Below, piece by piece: positions 22,145 through 30,434 of a stretch of DNA of 64,000 nucleotides (its first letter is position 1; each line of letters opens with the position of its first letter). The DNA is from Arthrobacter sp. H16F315. Lineage in GTDB: Bacteria > Actinomycetota > Actinomycetes > Actinomycetales > Micrococcaceae. The notes under the pieces are model-generated. The model was not told the origin of the DNA. It worked only from the letters and a program-made list of their open reading frames with translations, and searched no databases. The stretch lies in the NCBI RefSeq assembly GCF_024124825.1, contig NZ_JAMXSS010000002.1, forward strand, positions 1-64,000, given 5' to 3'. Both the position numbers and the translations under genes were made by a program.

Positions 22145-22496
22145 ATGAAAGCCGTCCGGGTGCACCAGTACCACCAGGATCCGCGGATCGATGACGTCGA
22201 CGAACCCGTCATTGCGGGGCCGTGGGACGTGATCGTCGAGATCGGCGCGGCCGGCCTGTGCCGGACCGAACTGCACGTGATCGAGGGCCAGTGGGACCTC
22301 ATCCAGCACCCTCCGCTGCCCTACATCCTGGGTCACGAATACGCCGGCTGGGTCCGGGAAGTCGGCTCCGCGGTCACGAATGTTGCGCCGGGCGACACCG
22401 TCATCATGCACCCGCTGGTCACGTGCGGGTTGTGCCTGCCATGCCGGGCTGGCCAGGACTCACACTGTGAAAACTCGACTTTCCCGGGCCTGAACC
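22145..22496 (+). pseudogene. truncated zinc-dependent alcohol dehydrogenase (N-terminal third)
   Basis: MDR-family dehydrogenase start. It has the GroES-like domain with Cys of the catalytic zinc site (GLCRTELHVIEG), GHEYAGWV, and the structural zinc cysteines CGLCLPCRAGQDSHC. Homology stops at FPGLN (22496), about 117 residues into a protein that is normally about 345. The frame then reads the antisense of the IclR gene to a stop at 22531. The whole NAD-binding domain is missing. A good RBS (agggag) and an operator candidate lie upstream, so the promoter end is intact. Confidence 0.75.
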
Positions 22497-23168
22497 CGCA
22501 ACAGAGCCGACGATCTGGCCGGCCGCGTTGATGACCGGGGCGCCGAGGCAGGAAGCACCCAGGATGAACTCCTCCCGCTCCTTCGCGATCCCGTCCTCCC
22601 GGACCCGCTCGAGCTCCTCGTCCAGCTCCTCCACCGTGCCCAGCGTGTGGCCGGTCATGGAGGGCAGGCCGTGACGGGCGAGGTAGGTCCGGCGCCGGTC
22701 AGGATCCATGCCGGCGAGCAGGATTTTCCCGAACGCGGTGGCATGCGCGGCATCGTTGAATCCGAAGCCCATCGGGGTGATCCGGCGGTGTGCCGGGGAG
22801 TCGACCACATGGGCGACGACGATGTGGTCGCCGCGGTGCACTGCGTAGTAGGCGGCGGCTTCGCCGCGGGAGTGCAGTTCCAGGATCAGCCGGGCAGCTG
22901 CCGAGGGCCTGCCGACCTGCCGGCGCAGCGAGGTGTCCAGGGCATGGACTTTGTAGCCAAGGGCGTAGCGGCTGTCGTCCTTGAGGTGGACCAGGTGTTC
23001 GGATTCAACCAGGGTCTTGAGCAGCCGGTAGACCGTAGGCACCGGAATGTCGAGGCTCGCGGCGATTTCCTTCGCGGTCTGGCCGCGCTGGTCCGAGGCC
23101 ACAACGTCGAGCAGCGCGAAGGCTTTTTGCACCGATGCCATGCCGGTAAATGCATCATTGCGTCCCAT
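22497..23168 (-). pseudogene. IclR family regulator, C-terminus lost
   Basis: N-terminal winged helix (SVQKAFALLDVVASDQRG, TAKEIAASLDIPVPTVYRLL) and IclR ligand domain (GYKVHALDTSL, AHATAFGKILLAG, GLPSMTGHTLGT). Homology runs to CLGAPVINAAGQIVGSVA and then ends at the junction with the dehydrogenase fragment; the frame stops at 22419. About 25-35 C-terminal residues are missing. It may still bind DNA. A start at 23139 (MASVQKAF) is also possible. It sits between two matching operator candidates. Confidence 0.7.
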
Positions 23169-23182
23169 GAACCCATCTGACG

Positions 23183-23220
23183 CGAAGAAGGGGACAAACC
23201 AAAGTCTGTCCCCTTCTTCG
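23183..23220. terminator. 14-bp hairpin between the monooxygenase and IclR genes
   Basis: CGAAGAAGGGGACA and TGTCCCCTTCTTCG form a perfect 14-bp stem with a 10-base loop, between the ABM gene stop (23259) and the IclR start (23168), both on the minus strand. Strand is uncertain and there is no clear T run; terminator or attenuator is an inference. Confidence 0.45.
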
Positions 23221-23258
23221 GACGCCGAGGGTCTGGACGCCGCTGGCGTGGATGCCAG

Positions 23259-23579
23259 CTAGTTGACGGTGAGTTCGCCCATTCGGCCCCAGCCGTTGGA
23301 CTCGATCTTCTCGCTGACGATCTCCGGGGTCTCCATCAGGGCCTGCGGCATGTCCGCCATGGCCTTGGTGAAGTGCGCACTGTTGACGTGATCCCCCGCG
23401 GCGTCGTCCTTGAACGCCTCGACGAGAATGAATTCGTTGGGGTCTTCCACGCTGCGAGACCAGTCGAACCAGAGGTTGCCGGGTTCCTGGCGGGTGGCGT
23501 CGGTAAAGTCGCGGGTCAGGTCCAGCCATCGGTCGGTCCAGTCAGGCTTGACTTTGAATTTGACGACGATGAAGATCAT
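23259..23579 (-). CDS. antibiotic biosynthesis monooxygenase (ABM) domain protein
   Basis: A 106-aa ferredoxin-like alpha/beta-barrel protein. The family pattern is IVVKFKVKPDWTDRWLDLTRDFTDATRQEPGNLWFDW (landmark words only) followed by DPNEFILVEAFKDDAAGDHVNS and HF. This includes the conserved Glu-Pro-Gly, Trp and His-x-x-S-x-H-F features of quinol and heme-type ABM proteins. It may act on small quinones or aldehydes; the substrate is unknown. AAGG precedes ATG. Divergent from the decayed region at 23753, with an operator between. Confidence 0.85.
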   Translation of the reverse strand: MIFIVVKFKVKPDWTDRWLDLTRDFTDATRQEPGNLWFDWSRSVEDPNEFILVEAFKDDAAGDHVNSAHFTKAMADMPQALMETPEIVSEKIESNGWGRMGELTVN

Positions 23580-23661
23580 TCGCTTTTGCCTTCCAGCTCG
23601 GGGGCACGATTACAGTGCGGTACCCCAATAGTCTGTCTGGCTGCGGCCGCCAAGCCAAGAC

Positions 23662-23684
23662 GGGTTATCACGTGGTGATAACCC
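23662..23684. promoter_or_regulatory. operator candidate B (perfect palindrome)
   Basis: GGGTTATCAC and GTGATAACCC are perfect inverted 10-base arms around GTG, between the divergent ABM gene and the decayed gene at 23753. The matching site A lies at 22057-22079. A GGGGTTATCC half-site also occurs at 26403, upstream of pfkA. Confidence 0.7.
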
Positions 23685-23752
23685 CCGGCGCAAAATACCC
23701 GGGAACCGCCCAACGCTGGGTGGCACCCGTCACACGATCGAAGGAGATCCTG

Positions 23753-23969
23753 ATGTCCGAGTCAAGCCAGCTCCCCCGCGGCACCGATCGGGACTGCCCC
23801 GGCTTTTGTTGACTCAGGGTCTTAGGGCGCCGTCAGCCGGCTCGGTGAGTTCTTCGAGGTTCCGGTCGGCGACCTGACCAGCGCCCTGAAGTCCATCGAA
23901 CGGCTCTCCCGCGGCATCCGCGAGCGCGCCGGCCTGGTCGAACTGCAGCCCTACCACGCCAAGCACTAG
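23753..23969 (+). pseudogene. remnant: start of one protein followed by an out-of-frame C-terminal end
   Basis: A strong RBS (aaggag) precedes ATG 23753, whose frame ends after 19 residues (MSESSQLPRGTDRDCPGFC). From about 23829 another frame reads fluent protein sequence (GAVSRLGEFFEVPVGDL, SALKSIERLSRGIRERAG) to a stop at 23969. It looks like a gene whose beginning and end survive while the middle is deleted. The family is not recognised. It is followed 25 bases later by the D-lactate dehydrogenase-like remnant. Confidence 0.4.
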
Positions 23970-23994
23970 CGTCCCCCAGAAGGAGTTCCGCCCG

Positions 23995-24402
23995 ATGCTC
24001 TCCGCGTTCCCCGCCGCCGTCTCCGGCAGAGGGGGGGCCGACGCCGTCGCGTTCGCGGCCGAGCGGATCCTGCGCCAGCTGCCGGACTACCAGAAACTGG
24101 AATCCCTGGCCCTGCATCCCACGTGTTCCTCGACCAGGCTGGGCCTGGGCCCGGCCCTGACCGCCGTGGCCGGACGGGTGCAGGTCCCGGAGACTTGGGG
24201 CTGCTGCGCTTTCGCCGGTGACCGCGGCATGCTGCACCCGGAGCTGACAGCGTCGGCCACCCGGAAGCAGGCAGCCGAGGTGGCTGCGATGGGCGCCACG
24301 GCGCACGCGTCCTGTAACCGGACGTGTGAGCTCGGCATGACACGGGCCACCGGCAGCGAGTATCAGCATGTGCTGGAGCTGCTCGAGGAACGGACCCGCT
24401 AG
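23995..24402 (+). pseudogene. C-terminal fragment of an FAD/Fe-S D-lactate dehydrogenase-type protein
   Basis: A 135-aa frame with a good RBS (aaggag). From about residue 25 it matches the C-terminal CCG-type domain of large FAD plus Fe-S dehydrogenases: LALHPTCSSTRLG, WGCCAFAGDRGMLHPELT and ASCNRTCELGMTRATG. The FAD domain and the CxxCxxC ferredoxin part (about 800 residues) are absent. The first residues may be the original N-terminus, so this too may be an internal deletion. Lactate catabolism is the family role; this fragment cannot perform it. Confidence 0.6.
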
Positions 24403-24419
24403 CCCACTTCCCGGCGCGC

Positions 24420-26299
24420 CTACCCCCAGGGGTGCGCCGGCGCCGGTTCGCTTCCCGTCATACCCGCGAGCATGGTCCGGTTCCGCGCCCCGGTCTTGCG
24501 CAGGATCGAGCCCACATGTTTTTCGATGGTCTTCACGGAGATGCCGAGCTCGCGGGCGATCTGCTTGTCCGCCATGCCGCGGATCACCATCTCGCGGACC
24601 TCCTTTTCCCGGGCGGTGAAGGCCTCCGCCGCTGACGCGGGCTCCGCGGACGAGGCGCCGAGCAAGTGGTCGAAGATGTCCCCCTCGACGAGGGCCTGGC
24701 CCTTCCCTGCGGCCACGAGGATGCGGGCGATGGTGTCCCCGCTGGCGCGCCGGTTGATGAACCCGCGCACGCCGGCCTGCCTGGCCGAGCGCACCTGCTC
24801 CACGGTGGGGCTGTCCGTCAGCACCACGACTGCCACGCCCGGGTCCAGCTCGCGGATCCGGGCCAGCACGCCGGTGGTGTTCTGGTGGATCATGTCCAGG
24901 TCCAGCACGATCACGTCCGGGCGCAGCAGCTCGAACGCGTCGCACAGCTGCTCGGCCGAGCTGACCTCGGCCGTCACCTGGATCGCTGGCTCGGCGATGC
25001 CGAGCAGCCGGACCAGCCCGGCGCTGATAACCGGGTGGTCGTTGGCGATGAGGATCTTCCACTTCGGCTGGCCGGTCGCTTCCGGCTCCGGGGCGCGGTC
25101 CGGCAGGGTGGCACGGACCTTGGTCCCCCAGCCGGGGGTGGTATCAATGTGCAGGTCACCGCCGAGGTGGATGGCGCGGGAGGTCATGCCGTGCAGCCCC
25201 AGGCACCCCGAAGGCAAGGCGGCGTGGTCGCCGTGGGCGGCGGTGAGGTCGAATCCCTGCCCGTTGTCCTCGACGACGAGGGCGACGGCCCCGGCGTCGT
25301 AGATCACGCCGGCACGCACCGTCGTCGCCCGCGCGTGGATCACCACGTTGTTGAGGGCTTCCTGGACGATCTTGAAGGCCTGGTGCGCGATCTCCGGGGC
25401 GAGGGTGCGGGCGTCCCCGATCACGGTCAGCTGGGTCGCAGCACCGCACATCGATTCAACCCAGGCCAGTTCGGCGGCGATCGCCTCCTCCAGGGTCCGC
25501 CCGGCGAGCGCGGCCGGTCCCGCGCCCAGCACGGTGCGGAGCGTCTCGGTGAGGGCGTCGTGCGCGATGGTCCGGGCCTTGCTCAGGTGCGGCGCTACGG
25601 CGTGTTCGCCGCCGTCGAGCCGGCTGGCCTTCTCCGCCTCGTCGAGGCTGAGCAGCAGGGTGGCAAGGGAGCGGCCCACGGTTTCGTGGATGTCCCGGAC
25701 GGCGCGTTCGCGTTCCGCGGCGACGGCGGCCTCGCGTTCCCTGATGGAGGCGGTGGCGTGCAGGTGGGCGTTGGTGAGCGCGATGGCGGCGTGGCTGGCA
25801 AAAAGTTCCGCCAGCCTGGCCTCCTCCGGGGTGAAGACCCGGCCAGGATCCGGGCTGAACACGATGAAGGCACCGATGATCTGTTCGCCCCATTGGATCG
25901 GCACCCCGATCACGGCGCAGTTCCAGCGAGGATCGGTGGGCGGGATGTGTCCGCGTTCGATGCTGCTGTAGGCGTCCAAAATCACCGTGGAGCGGCTGCG
26001 CACGATCTGGCCGGTGAAGCCTTCCTTCAGCGAGAAGGTCTGCCCTTCCTGGCAGCCGACGCCGATGTCCACCTTTTTGTGTACGTGCCGCTGGCTTCAT
26101 TGACCAGGGCGATGGAGCCGGACTCACAGCCCAGTAAGGAGGTCGCGTGGTTCAGTATCCGGCCCAGCAGCGGCTGCAGCTCGAACCGGCCGGCAAGGTC
26201 GCGGGCCAGTGCGGCAACAGAATCCAGCCTGTGCTGGGCTCCGTCGACGTCGCGCAGGCTACGGACCAGCGCGTCGAATTCCGGTTCCACTTCTGTCAT
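24420..26299 (-). CDS. GAF sensor kinase fused to a LuxR-type response regulator, frameshifted
   Basis: About 626 aa after restoring one base in the T5 run at 26074-26078, which joins TYTK to VDIGVGCQEG. Domain order: GAF (about 30-180), HisKA_3 with phospho-acceptor His in RAVRDIHETVG (about 205), HATPase (VVEDNGQGFDL and GCLGLHGM), receiver (from ILIANDHPVISAGL, about 420), LuxR HTH (FTAREKEVREMVIRG, KQIARELGISVKTIEKHV). Kinase and regulator are normally separate proteins. The receiver has IVLDLDM, but the acidic pair is Asn-Asp and the usual Lys near GFINRRAS is missing, so phosphorylation may be weak. Divergent from pfkA. Confidence 0.82.
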
Positions 26300-26400
26300 T
26301 CCCGTCCTCCTTGACGAAATGCAGGCCCCAGCTTCTGCGATGGCTGCACGGTAATCACTACCACCATAGTCCCAGGTCCGTGCCGGCCGGCACCTGGCAG

Positions 26401-26443
26401 GTAGGGGTTATCCCGCCCCGGGGAGGTGGGGAAACCCTCCTAC
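26401..26443. promoter_or_regulatory. inverted repeat upstream of pfkA
   Basis: GTAGGGGTT and AACCCTCCTAC form an imperfect inverted pair around a GC-rich centre, in the divergent promoter region of the kinase and pfkA. The left arm overlaps a GGGGTTATCC half-site similar to operators A and B. Weak evidence. Confidence 0.3.
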
Positions 26444-26512
26444 CGGGGCAACAGCATTGATGGTTTCGTGGAAGCAGCAGACCCCAAGGTCAGCACGGCG
26501 GAGGGAAGAACC

Positions 26513-27541
26513 ATGGCACGCATCGGGATCCTCACCAGTGGCGGTGACTGTCCGGGCCTCAATGCCGTAATCCGTTCCTGCGTCCTGCGCGGAATCCGCG
26601 TTCACGGGGACGATTTTGTCGGGTTCACGGACGGCTGGCGCGGGCTCGTGGAGGGCAGCACCATCAACCTGGACTGGATGAGCGTCCGGGGCATCGCGGG
26701 CCTCGGCGGGACCATCCTCGGCACCTCCCGGGTCAGCCCGCTCGGGGAGGGCGGCGGCGTCGAGCGGATCCAGGCGAACCTGCGCGCCGAGGGCGTGGAT
26801 GCGCTGATCGTCATCGGCGGGGAAGGCACCATGGCCGCCGCGAAGATCCTCAGCGATGCCGGCATCCCCATCGTGGGCGTGCCCAAGACCGTGGACAACG
26901 ATCTGTCCGCAACCGACTTTTCGTTCGGCTTCCACACCGCCGTGGAAATTGCCACGGAGGCGATCGACCGGCTCAAGACCACCGGCCAGTCGCACCACCG
27001 CTGCATGATTGCGGAGGTGATGGGCCGGCACGCCGGCTGGATCGCTCTCTACGCAGGCATGGCCACGAGCGCCCACGCGATCCTGATCCCGGAGCAGACC
27101 GCCACCCTGGACGAAATCTGCGGCTGGGTGGAAGGCCCGTTCCGGCGCGGCCGCACACCGCTGGTGGTGGTCGCCGAAGGCTTTGTCTCCGCGGAGATGA
27201 CCGGACCGCACGCGGACCGCGGCCTGGACGGATTCAACCGGCCCCGGCTGGGCGGGATCGGCGAGCAGCTGGCCCCGGTGATCGAGGACCGTACCGGCGT
27301 CGAGACGCGTTCGACGACGCTTGGGCACATCCAGCGCGGCGGCGCCCCGAGCGCTACGGACCGGGTCCTGGCGACCCGGCTGGGCCTTGCCGCCGTCGAT
27401 GCCATCCATGACCGGGCGTGGGGCAAGATGGTCGCCACGCGCGGGGACGAGATCGTCCGGGTCAGTCTGGCGGAGGCGGTGGGCAAGCTCAAGACTGTCC
27501 CGCAGCACCGCTACGACGAGGCGACCTACTTGTTCGGCTGA
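26513..27541 (+). CDS. pfkA: 6-phosphofructokinase
   Basis: A 342-aa phosphofructokinase: fructose 6-phosphate to fructose 1,6-bisphosphate. Motifs are ILTSGGDCPGLNAVIR (8-20), GGEGT (102-106), PKTVDNDL (124-131), MGRHAGWIA and QRGGAPSATDR. Gly at the GGEG position is typical of ATP users. The Lys in PKT(V)DND is shared with PPi-dependent and actinobacterial ATP-dependent enzymes, so ATP is the likely donor, as in Streptomyces. The start MARIGIL at 26513 has ggaggg upstream; the longer frame to 26426 lacks support. Its product feeds the same pool as the aldolase/DHA kinase operon nearby. Confidence 0.92.
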   Translation: MARIGILTSGGDCPGLNAVIRSCVLRGIRVHGDDFVGFTDGWRGLVEGSTINLDWMSVRGIAGLGGTILGTSRVSPLGEGGGVERIQANLRAEGVDALIVIGGEGTMAAAKILSDAGIPIVGVPKTVDNDLSATDFSFGFHTAVEIATEAIDRLKTTGQSHHRCMIAEVMGRHAGWIALYAGMATSAHAILIPEQTATLDEICGWVEGPFRRGRTPLVVVAEGFVSAEMTGPHADRGLDGFNRPRLGGIGEQLAPVIEDRTGVETRSTTLGHIQRGGAPSATDRVLATRLGLAAVDAIHDRAWGKMVATRGDEIVRVSLAEAVGKLKTVPQHRYDEATYLFG

Positions 27542-27549
27542 GCGCTATT

Positions 27550-27822
27550 TCATTGTGCGGAGCCCATGCCAGGGCGGACGGGCACGAACTCAATCTTGTT
27601 CCCGGTGTTCGTTTTGGTCCGGGGCGCCCGCGAGAAGCCCTTGGCGTCCAGGTTGTTCTTGGCCCGGTAGTCAGCCAAAGCGGCGTCATGGGCCTGGTTG
27701 AGCTGTGCGCCGGAGAACTCCTCGGCGGTGCCGTCCGCGAACGTGATGGTAATGGCAACGCTGTCCGGGAAATGCCGCGGCATCCGGACAAAGCCGTCCG
27801 CGTCCTGTTGGAGATTAATCAA
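27550..27822 (-). CDS. small hypothetical protein
   Basis: A 90-aa acidic protein with no recognised domain, starting MINLQQDADGFVRMP from TTG 27822. The middle reads VAITITFADGTAEEFSGAQ, probably a short beta-sheet. It then has LNQAHDAALADYRAKNNLDAKG, shown as a landmark helix region. GGAAG precedes the start. Convergent with pfkA, leaving eight bases between stops. Coding-like composition; no function can be named. Confidence 0.6.
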   Translation of the reverse strand: MINLQQDADGFVRMPRHFPDSVAITITFADGTAEEFSGAQLNQAHDAALADYRAKNNLDAKGFSRAPRTKTNTGNKIEFVPVRPGMGSAQ

Positions 27823-27904
27823 GGGGCTTCCGCCTTTAGCTGGTAGAGGCTTCCATTCTCCGGCATGCCGGGACGGACCGATGACCGCAGGCGTCCCCGG
27901 CCGG

Positions 27905-28231
27905 TCAGGCGCCGGGAGGCCGGTACTTGATCTCCTCGGCTTTTCGCAGGGCTTCCAACGTGTCCTCGACGCTCAAGAGCACTGTCGTTTCGAAGGAACC
28001 CAGGGCCCCGCCCCCGCTGATCGCCAGGGCAACCGCGGCCATGGAGACGTTGTCGGGCGCCTCCCACAAGTTATAGCCGTCGTGGGCTCCGAAGGCGTAC
28101 CAGAATCCGTGGAGTTTCCCGCCGACCGATTCGATGTAGGCCCGGGCAGCCTGGCTGCGGTCCTCCGGGTTATTGACCAGCCTCGCCCAGGTCTCCGGTG
28201 TGTAGCTGAACTTTGATAAATAGAGTGGCAT
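27905..28231 (-). CDS. GYD domain protein
   Basis: A 108-aa protein of the GYD family, named from the conserved Gly-Tyr-Asp region. Here the motif region reads FGAHDGYNLWEAPDN (about residues 47-61), preceded by YIESVGGKLHGFWYA. The fold is ferredoxin-like and the family function is unknown. GAAGGGACAGGG precedes ATG. Its leader overlaps a (TGCTGT)-type simple repeat at 28248-28274. Confidence 0.85.
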   Translation of the reverse strand: MPLYLSKFSYTPETWARLVNNPEDRSQAARAYIESVGGKLHGFWYAFGAHDGYNLWEAPDNVSMAAVALAISGGGALGSFETTVLLSVEDTLEALRKAEEIKYRPPGA

Positions 28232-28279
28232 ATCCCTGTCCCTTCGTTGCTGTTTGCTGTTGCTGTTGCTGTGTGGGTT

Positions 28280-28472
28280 TTCATATGATGCGGCGGGTAC
28301 ACAAACCTGGCTATCGTCGTCGACACCCGGCCGATGCAGAACCCGCCGAAAACCAGCAGGTACGTTGGCTCCCGCGCTCGGGGCCGAGGCTCAGGAGAAC
28401 GATCAGGAGGACAAGTGCCCACGCGATGGCCACGCCGATGCCATAGATCCGATAGTTCCTGAACCGGCTCAT
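28280..28472 (-). pseudogene. small two-helix membrane protein, frameshifted
   Basis: From ATG 28472 the frame reads MSRFRNYRIYGIGVAIAWAL and a first membrane helix, then degenerates near GPERGS. A neighbouring frame continues YLLVFGGFCIGRVSTTIARF, a fluent second helix. A single-base shift around 28360-28385 would join them into a roughly 65-residue membrane protein like small hypothetical proteins of Arthrobacter. The end is unclear, since the second frame runs on into the GYD gene. Confidence 0.45.
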
Positions 28473-28676
28473 GCGCTGACTCCGTCCTGCGTCGGCCCGT
28501 CCCGCTGTCCTCATCGTCCTGCGTCGGCCCGTCCACGGCAAGAGTCCAAGGTCACCGCGGGCATACGAGGTTCAGGTCACGTGACGGGGTCCCCCTGCTA
28601 TTCCCCCGCGACGAATCTCCCCACCTTTGGCAGCTCCTGTCGGCGCGCCACAGCGCGGCAGTTGTCGCCCTGACGA

Positions 28677-28715
28677 CGGCGGGGCCGGCCACCACAATGG
28701 TGACCGGCCCCGCCG
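28677..28715 (-). terminator. hairpin terminator of the dhaK operon
   Basis: CGGCGGGGCCGG pairs with CCGGCCCCGCCG, with further CACCA/TGGTG pairing inside, 30 bases past the dhaK stop. A strong GC stem without a clear T run. The rest of 28473-28744 shows no gene. Confidence 0.6.
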
Positions 28716-28744
28716 CACGCGTCCGGGGATCCCCGGATGTGTGC

Positions 28745-29740
28745 CTAGAACACACGGATGGGAATCTCGGCCGGGTCCATGAGCAGCGACTCGATTTCGT
28801 CGTCAAGCTTGACCAGGGTGATGGACGCGCCGGCCATGTCCAGGGAAGTGCAGTACTCACCGACGTAGCTGCGGCCCACGGTGATGCCCTGCTCGGCGAG
28901 GCGCTTGTGGGCCTGGCCGTAGAGCAGGTACAGCTCGCTGATGGGTGTGCCGCCGAGGCCGTTGATCATCAGGGCCACCCGGTCCCCGTCGCCGAAGGGA
29001 AGGTCGTGGACGATCGGGGCGAGCATCTCCTCGACGAGTTCGTTGGCGCTCATCATCTTGGCGCGGCGGCGGCCCGGTTCGCCGTGGATTCCGACGCCGA
29101 TCTCGATCTCGTCCTCACCGAGTTCAAACAGCGGGCTGCCCTTGGCGGGCGGGGTGCAGGCGGTCAGCGCGACGCCCATGCTGCGGGTCACGGAGTTGAC
29201 CTTCTCACCGATCCGGATGACCTCGTCCAGGTCCACGCCGCGCTCGGCGGCGGCGGCGACGGCCTTGATCACGAAGAAGTTCCCGGCGACGCCGCGGCGG
29301 CCGATCGTGTAGGTGGAGTCCTCCACTGAGACGTCGTCGTTGATAAAGAGGGTTCGGACGTCGAGACCTTCGGCGGAGGACATTTCCTGGGCCATGTCGA
29401 AGACCATCTTGTCGCCGGTGTAGTTGTTCACCAGCAGCAGCACGCCCTTGGGCGAGGCCATCATCTTGGTGGTCTCGTAAACGTAGTCGAACGGCGGGGC
29501 GGCGAAAACGTCGCCCGGGCAGGCGGCGTCGAGCATGCCCTTGCCCACGATCATGACGTGCGCGGGCTCGTGGCCGGAGCCGGAGCCCTGGACGATCGAG
29601 ACCTTGTTCTGGTCAGGGCCGTCGGCGCGCATGATCAGGTTGTACTCGGGGACGTACTTGAGGGTGTCGGGGTTGGCGAGGGCCAGGCCTTCGAGCATCT
29701 CGGGGACGAACTGCTTGGGGTCATTAAGGAACTTTTTCAT
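28745..29740 (-). CDS. dhaK: dihydroxyacetone kinase subunit DhaK
   Basis: A 331-aa substrate-binding subunit that holds dihydroxyacetone covalently on a histidine, seen in GVGIHGEPG (about residue 218). Other features are GSGSGHEPAH near 52, NNYTGD near 103 and GLGGTPISELY near 270. The start ATG 29740 has GGAGA upstream. Partner DhaL is encoded 55 bases upstream in the same operon. Whether the phosphate donor is a PTS DhaM or ATP cannot be told, as no DhaM is in the window. The product is DHAP. Confidence 0.95.
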   Translation of the reverse strand: MKKFLNDPKQFVPEMLEGLALANPDTLKYVPEYNLIMRADGPDQNKVSIVQGSGSGHEPAHVMIVGKGMLDAACPGDVFAAPPFDYVYETTKMMASPKGVLLLVNNYTGDKMVFDMAQEMSSAEGLDVRTLFINDDVSVEDSTYTIGRRGVAGNFFVIKAVAAAAERGVDLDEVIRIGEKVNSVTRSMGVALTACTPPAKGSPLFELGEDEIEIGVGIHGEPGRRRAKMMSANELVEEMLAPIVHDLPFGDGDRVALMINGLGGTPISELYLLYGQAHKRLAEQGITVGRSYVGEYCTSLDMAGASITLVKLDDEIESLLMDPAEIPIRVF

Positions 29741-29795
29741 GAGGTCTCCACGTCGTTGTGCTGGTCGGGTTGATAAAGAACAGGACGGACCGGGA

Positions 29796-30434
29796 CTAGC
29801 GCTGGTCCCAGTCCTCGGTGATGCGTTCAATGATGATGGCGATCGCGACGGCGCCGGCGTCCGGGGAGCCGATGCTGCGTTCCCCGCTGTAGCTGGCCCG
29901 TCCGCGCCTGGCCTCGAGTGTGCTCGTTGCGTCGGCGCATTCGCGGACGGTCTTTGCGAACGCGGCACGGCATTCGGCGGCTCCGGCGCCGGCAGCGAGC
30001 TGGCGTTCGAGTTCATCGGTTGCCGGGACCAGCGCGTCCAACAGGGTCTTGTCGCCCAGGCTCGCGCCGCCCCGGGCCATAATGCCCTCGGCGGCGGCGC
30101 GCAGCATGGCAACGGCCGCGGCGCCATCGATCGTATCCACGGTTTTGGCGGCGGCGGAGGCACGGAGGAACGCAGTCCCCCACAGCGGGCCGGAAGTGCC
30201 GCCGATCCGGGAAGAGATGGCCAGCGCGATCTGCTGCAGGAAGGTGGCGACGTCGTCGCGCTTGAAGGAATCCCAGTCATGCAGGACCTTTTCGAAGCCG
30301 CGGGCCAGTGAGTAGCCGAGGTCGCCGTCGCCCACGACGGCGTCCAGATCGCCGAACTCCTTTTCCTTGTCGACGGCGGTCTGCGCGAGGCTGTGGACGA
30401 CGTACTCGACGTCGGCGAGGTCGGTGGCGGTCAT
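29796..30434 (-). CDS. dhaL: dihydroxyacetone kinase subunit DhaL
   Basis: A 212-aa nucleotide-binding subunit. The Mg/ADP-binding acidic residues are in LDAVVGDGDLGYSLARG (about 30-46). GGTSGPLWGTAFLRA, GASLGDKTLLDAL and RGRASYSGERSIGSPDAGA complete the DhaL pattern. The start overlaps the end of the HAD gene (ATGA), so translation is coupled. Confidence 0.94.
   Translation of the reverse strand: MTATDLADVEYVVHSLAQTAVDKEKEFGDLDAVVGDGDLGYSLARGFEKVLHDWDSFKRDDVATFLQQIALAISSRIGGTSGPLWGTAFLRASAAAKTVDTIDGAAAVAMLRAAAEGIMARGGASLGDKTLLDALVPATDELERQLAAGAGAAECRAAFAKTVRECADATSTLEARRGRASYSGERSIGSPDAGAVAIAIIIERITEDWDQR

Noticed and set aside
22145..24402. Insertion sequence as the cause of the broken genes
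   Set aside because: No transposase, terminal inverted repeats or target duplication seen.
28248..28274. TGCTGT simple repeat as a CRISPR or VNTR locus
   Set aside because: Only about four short imperfect units, and no spacers.
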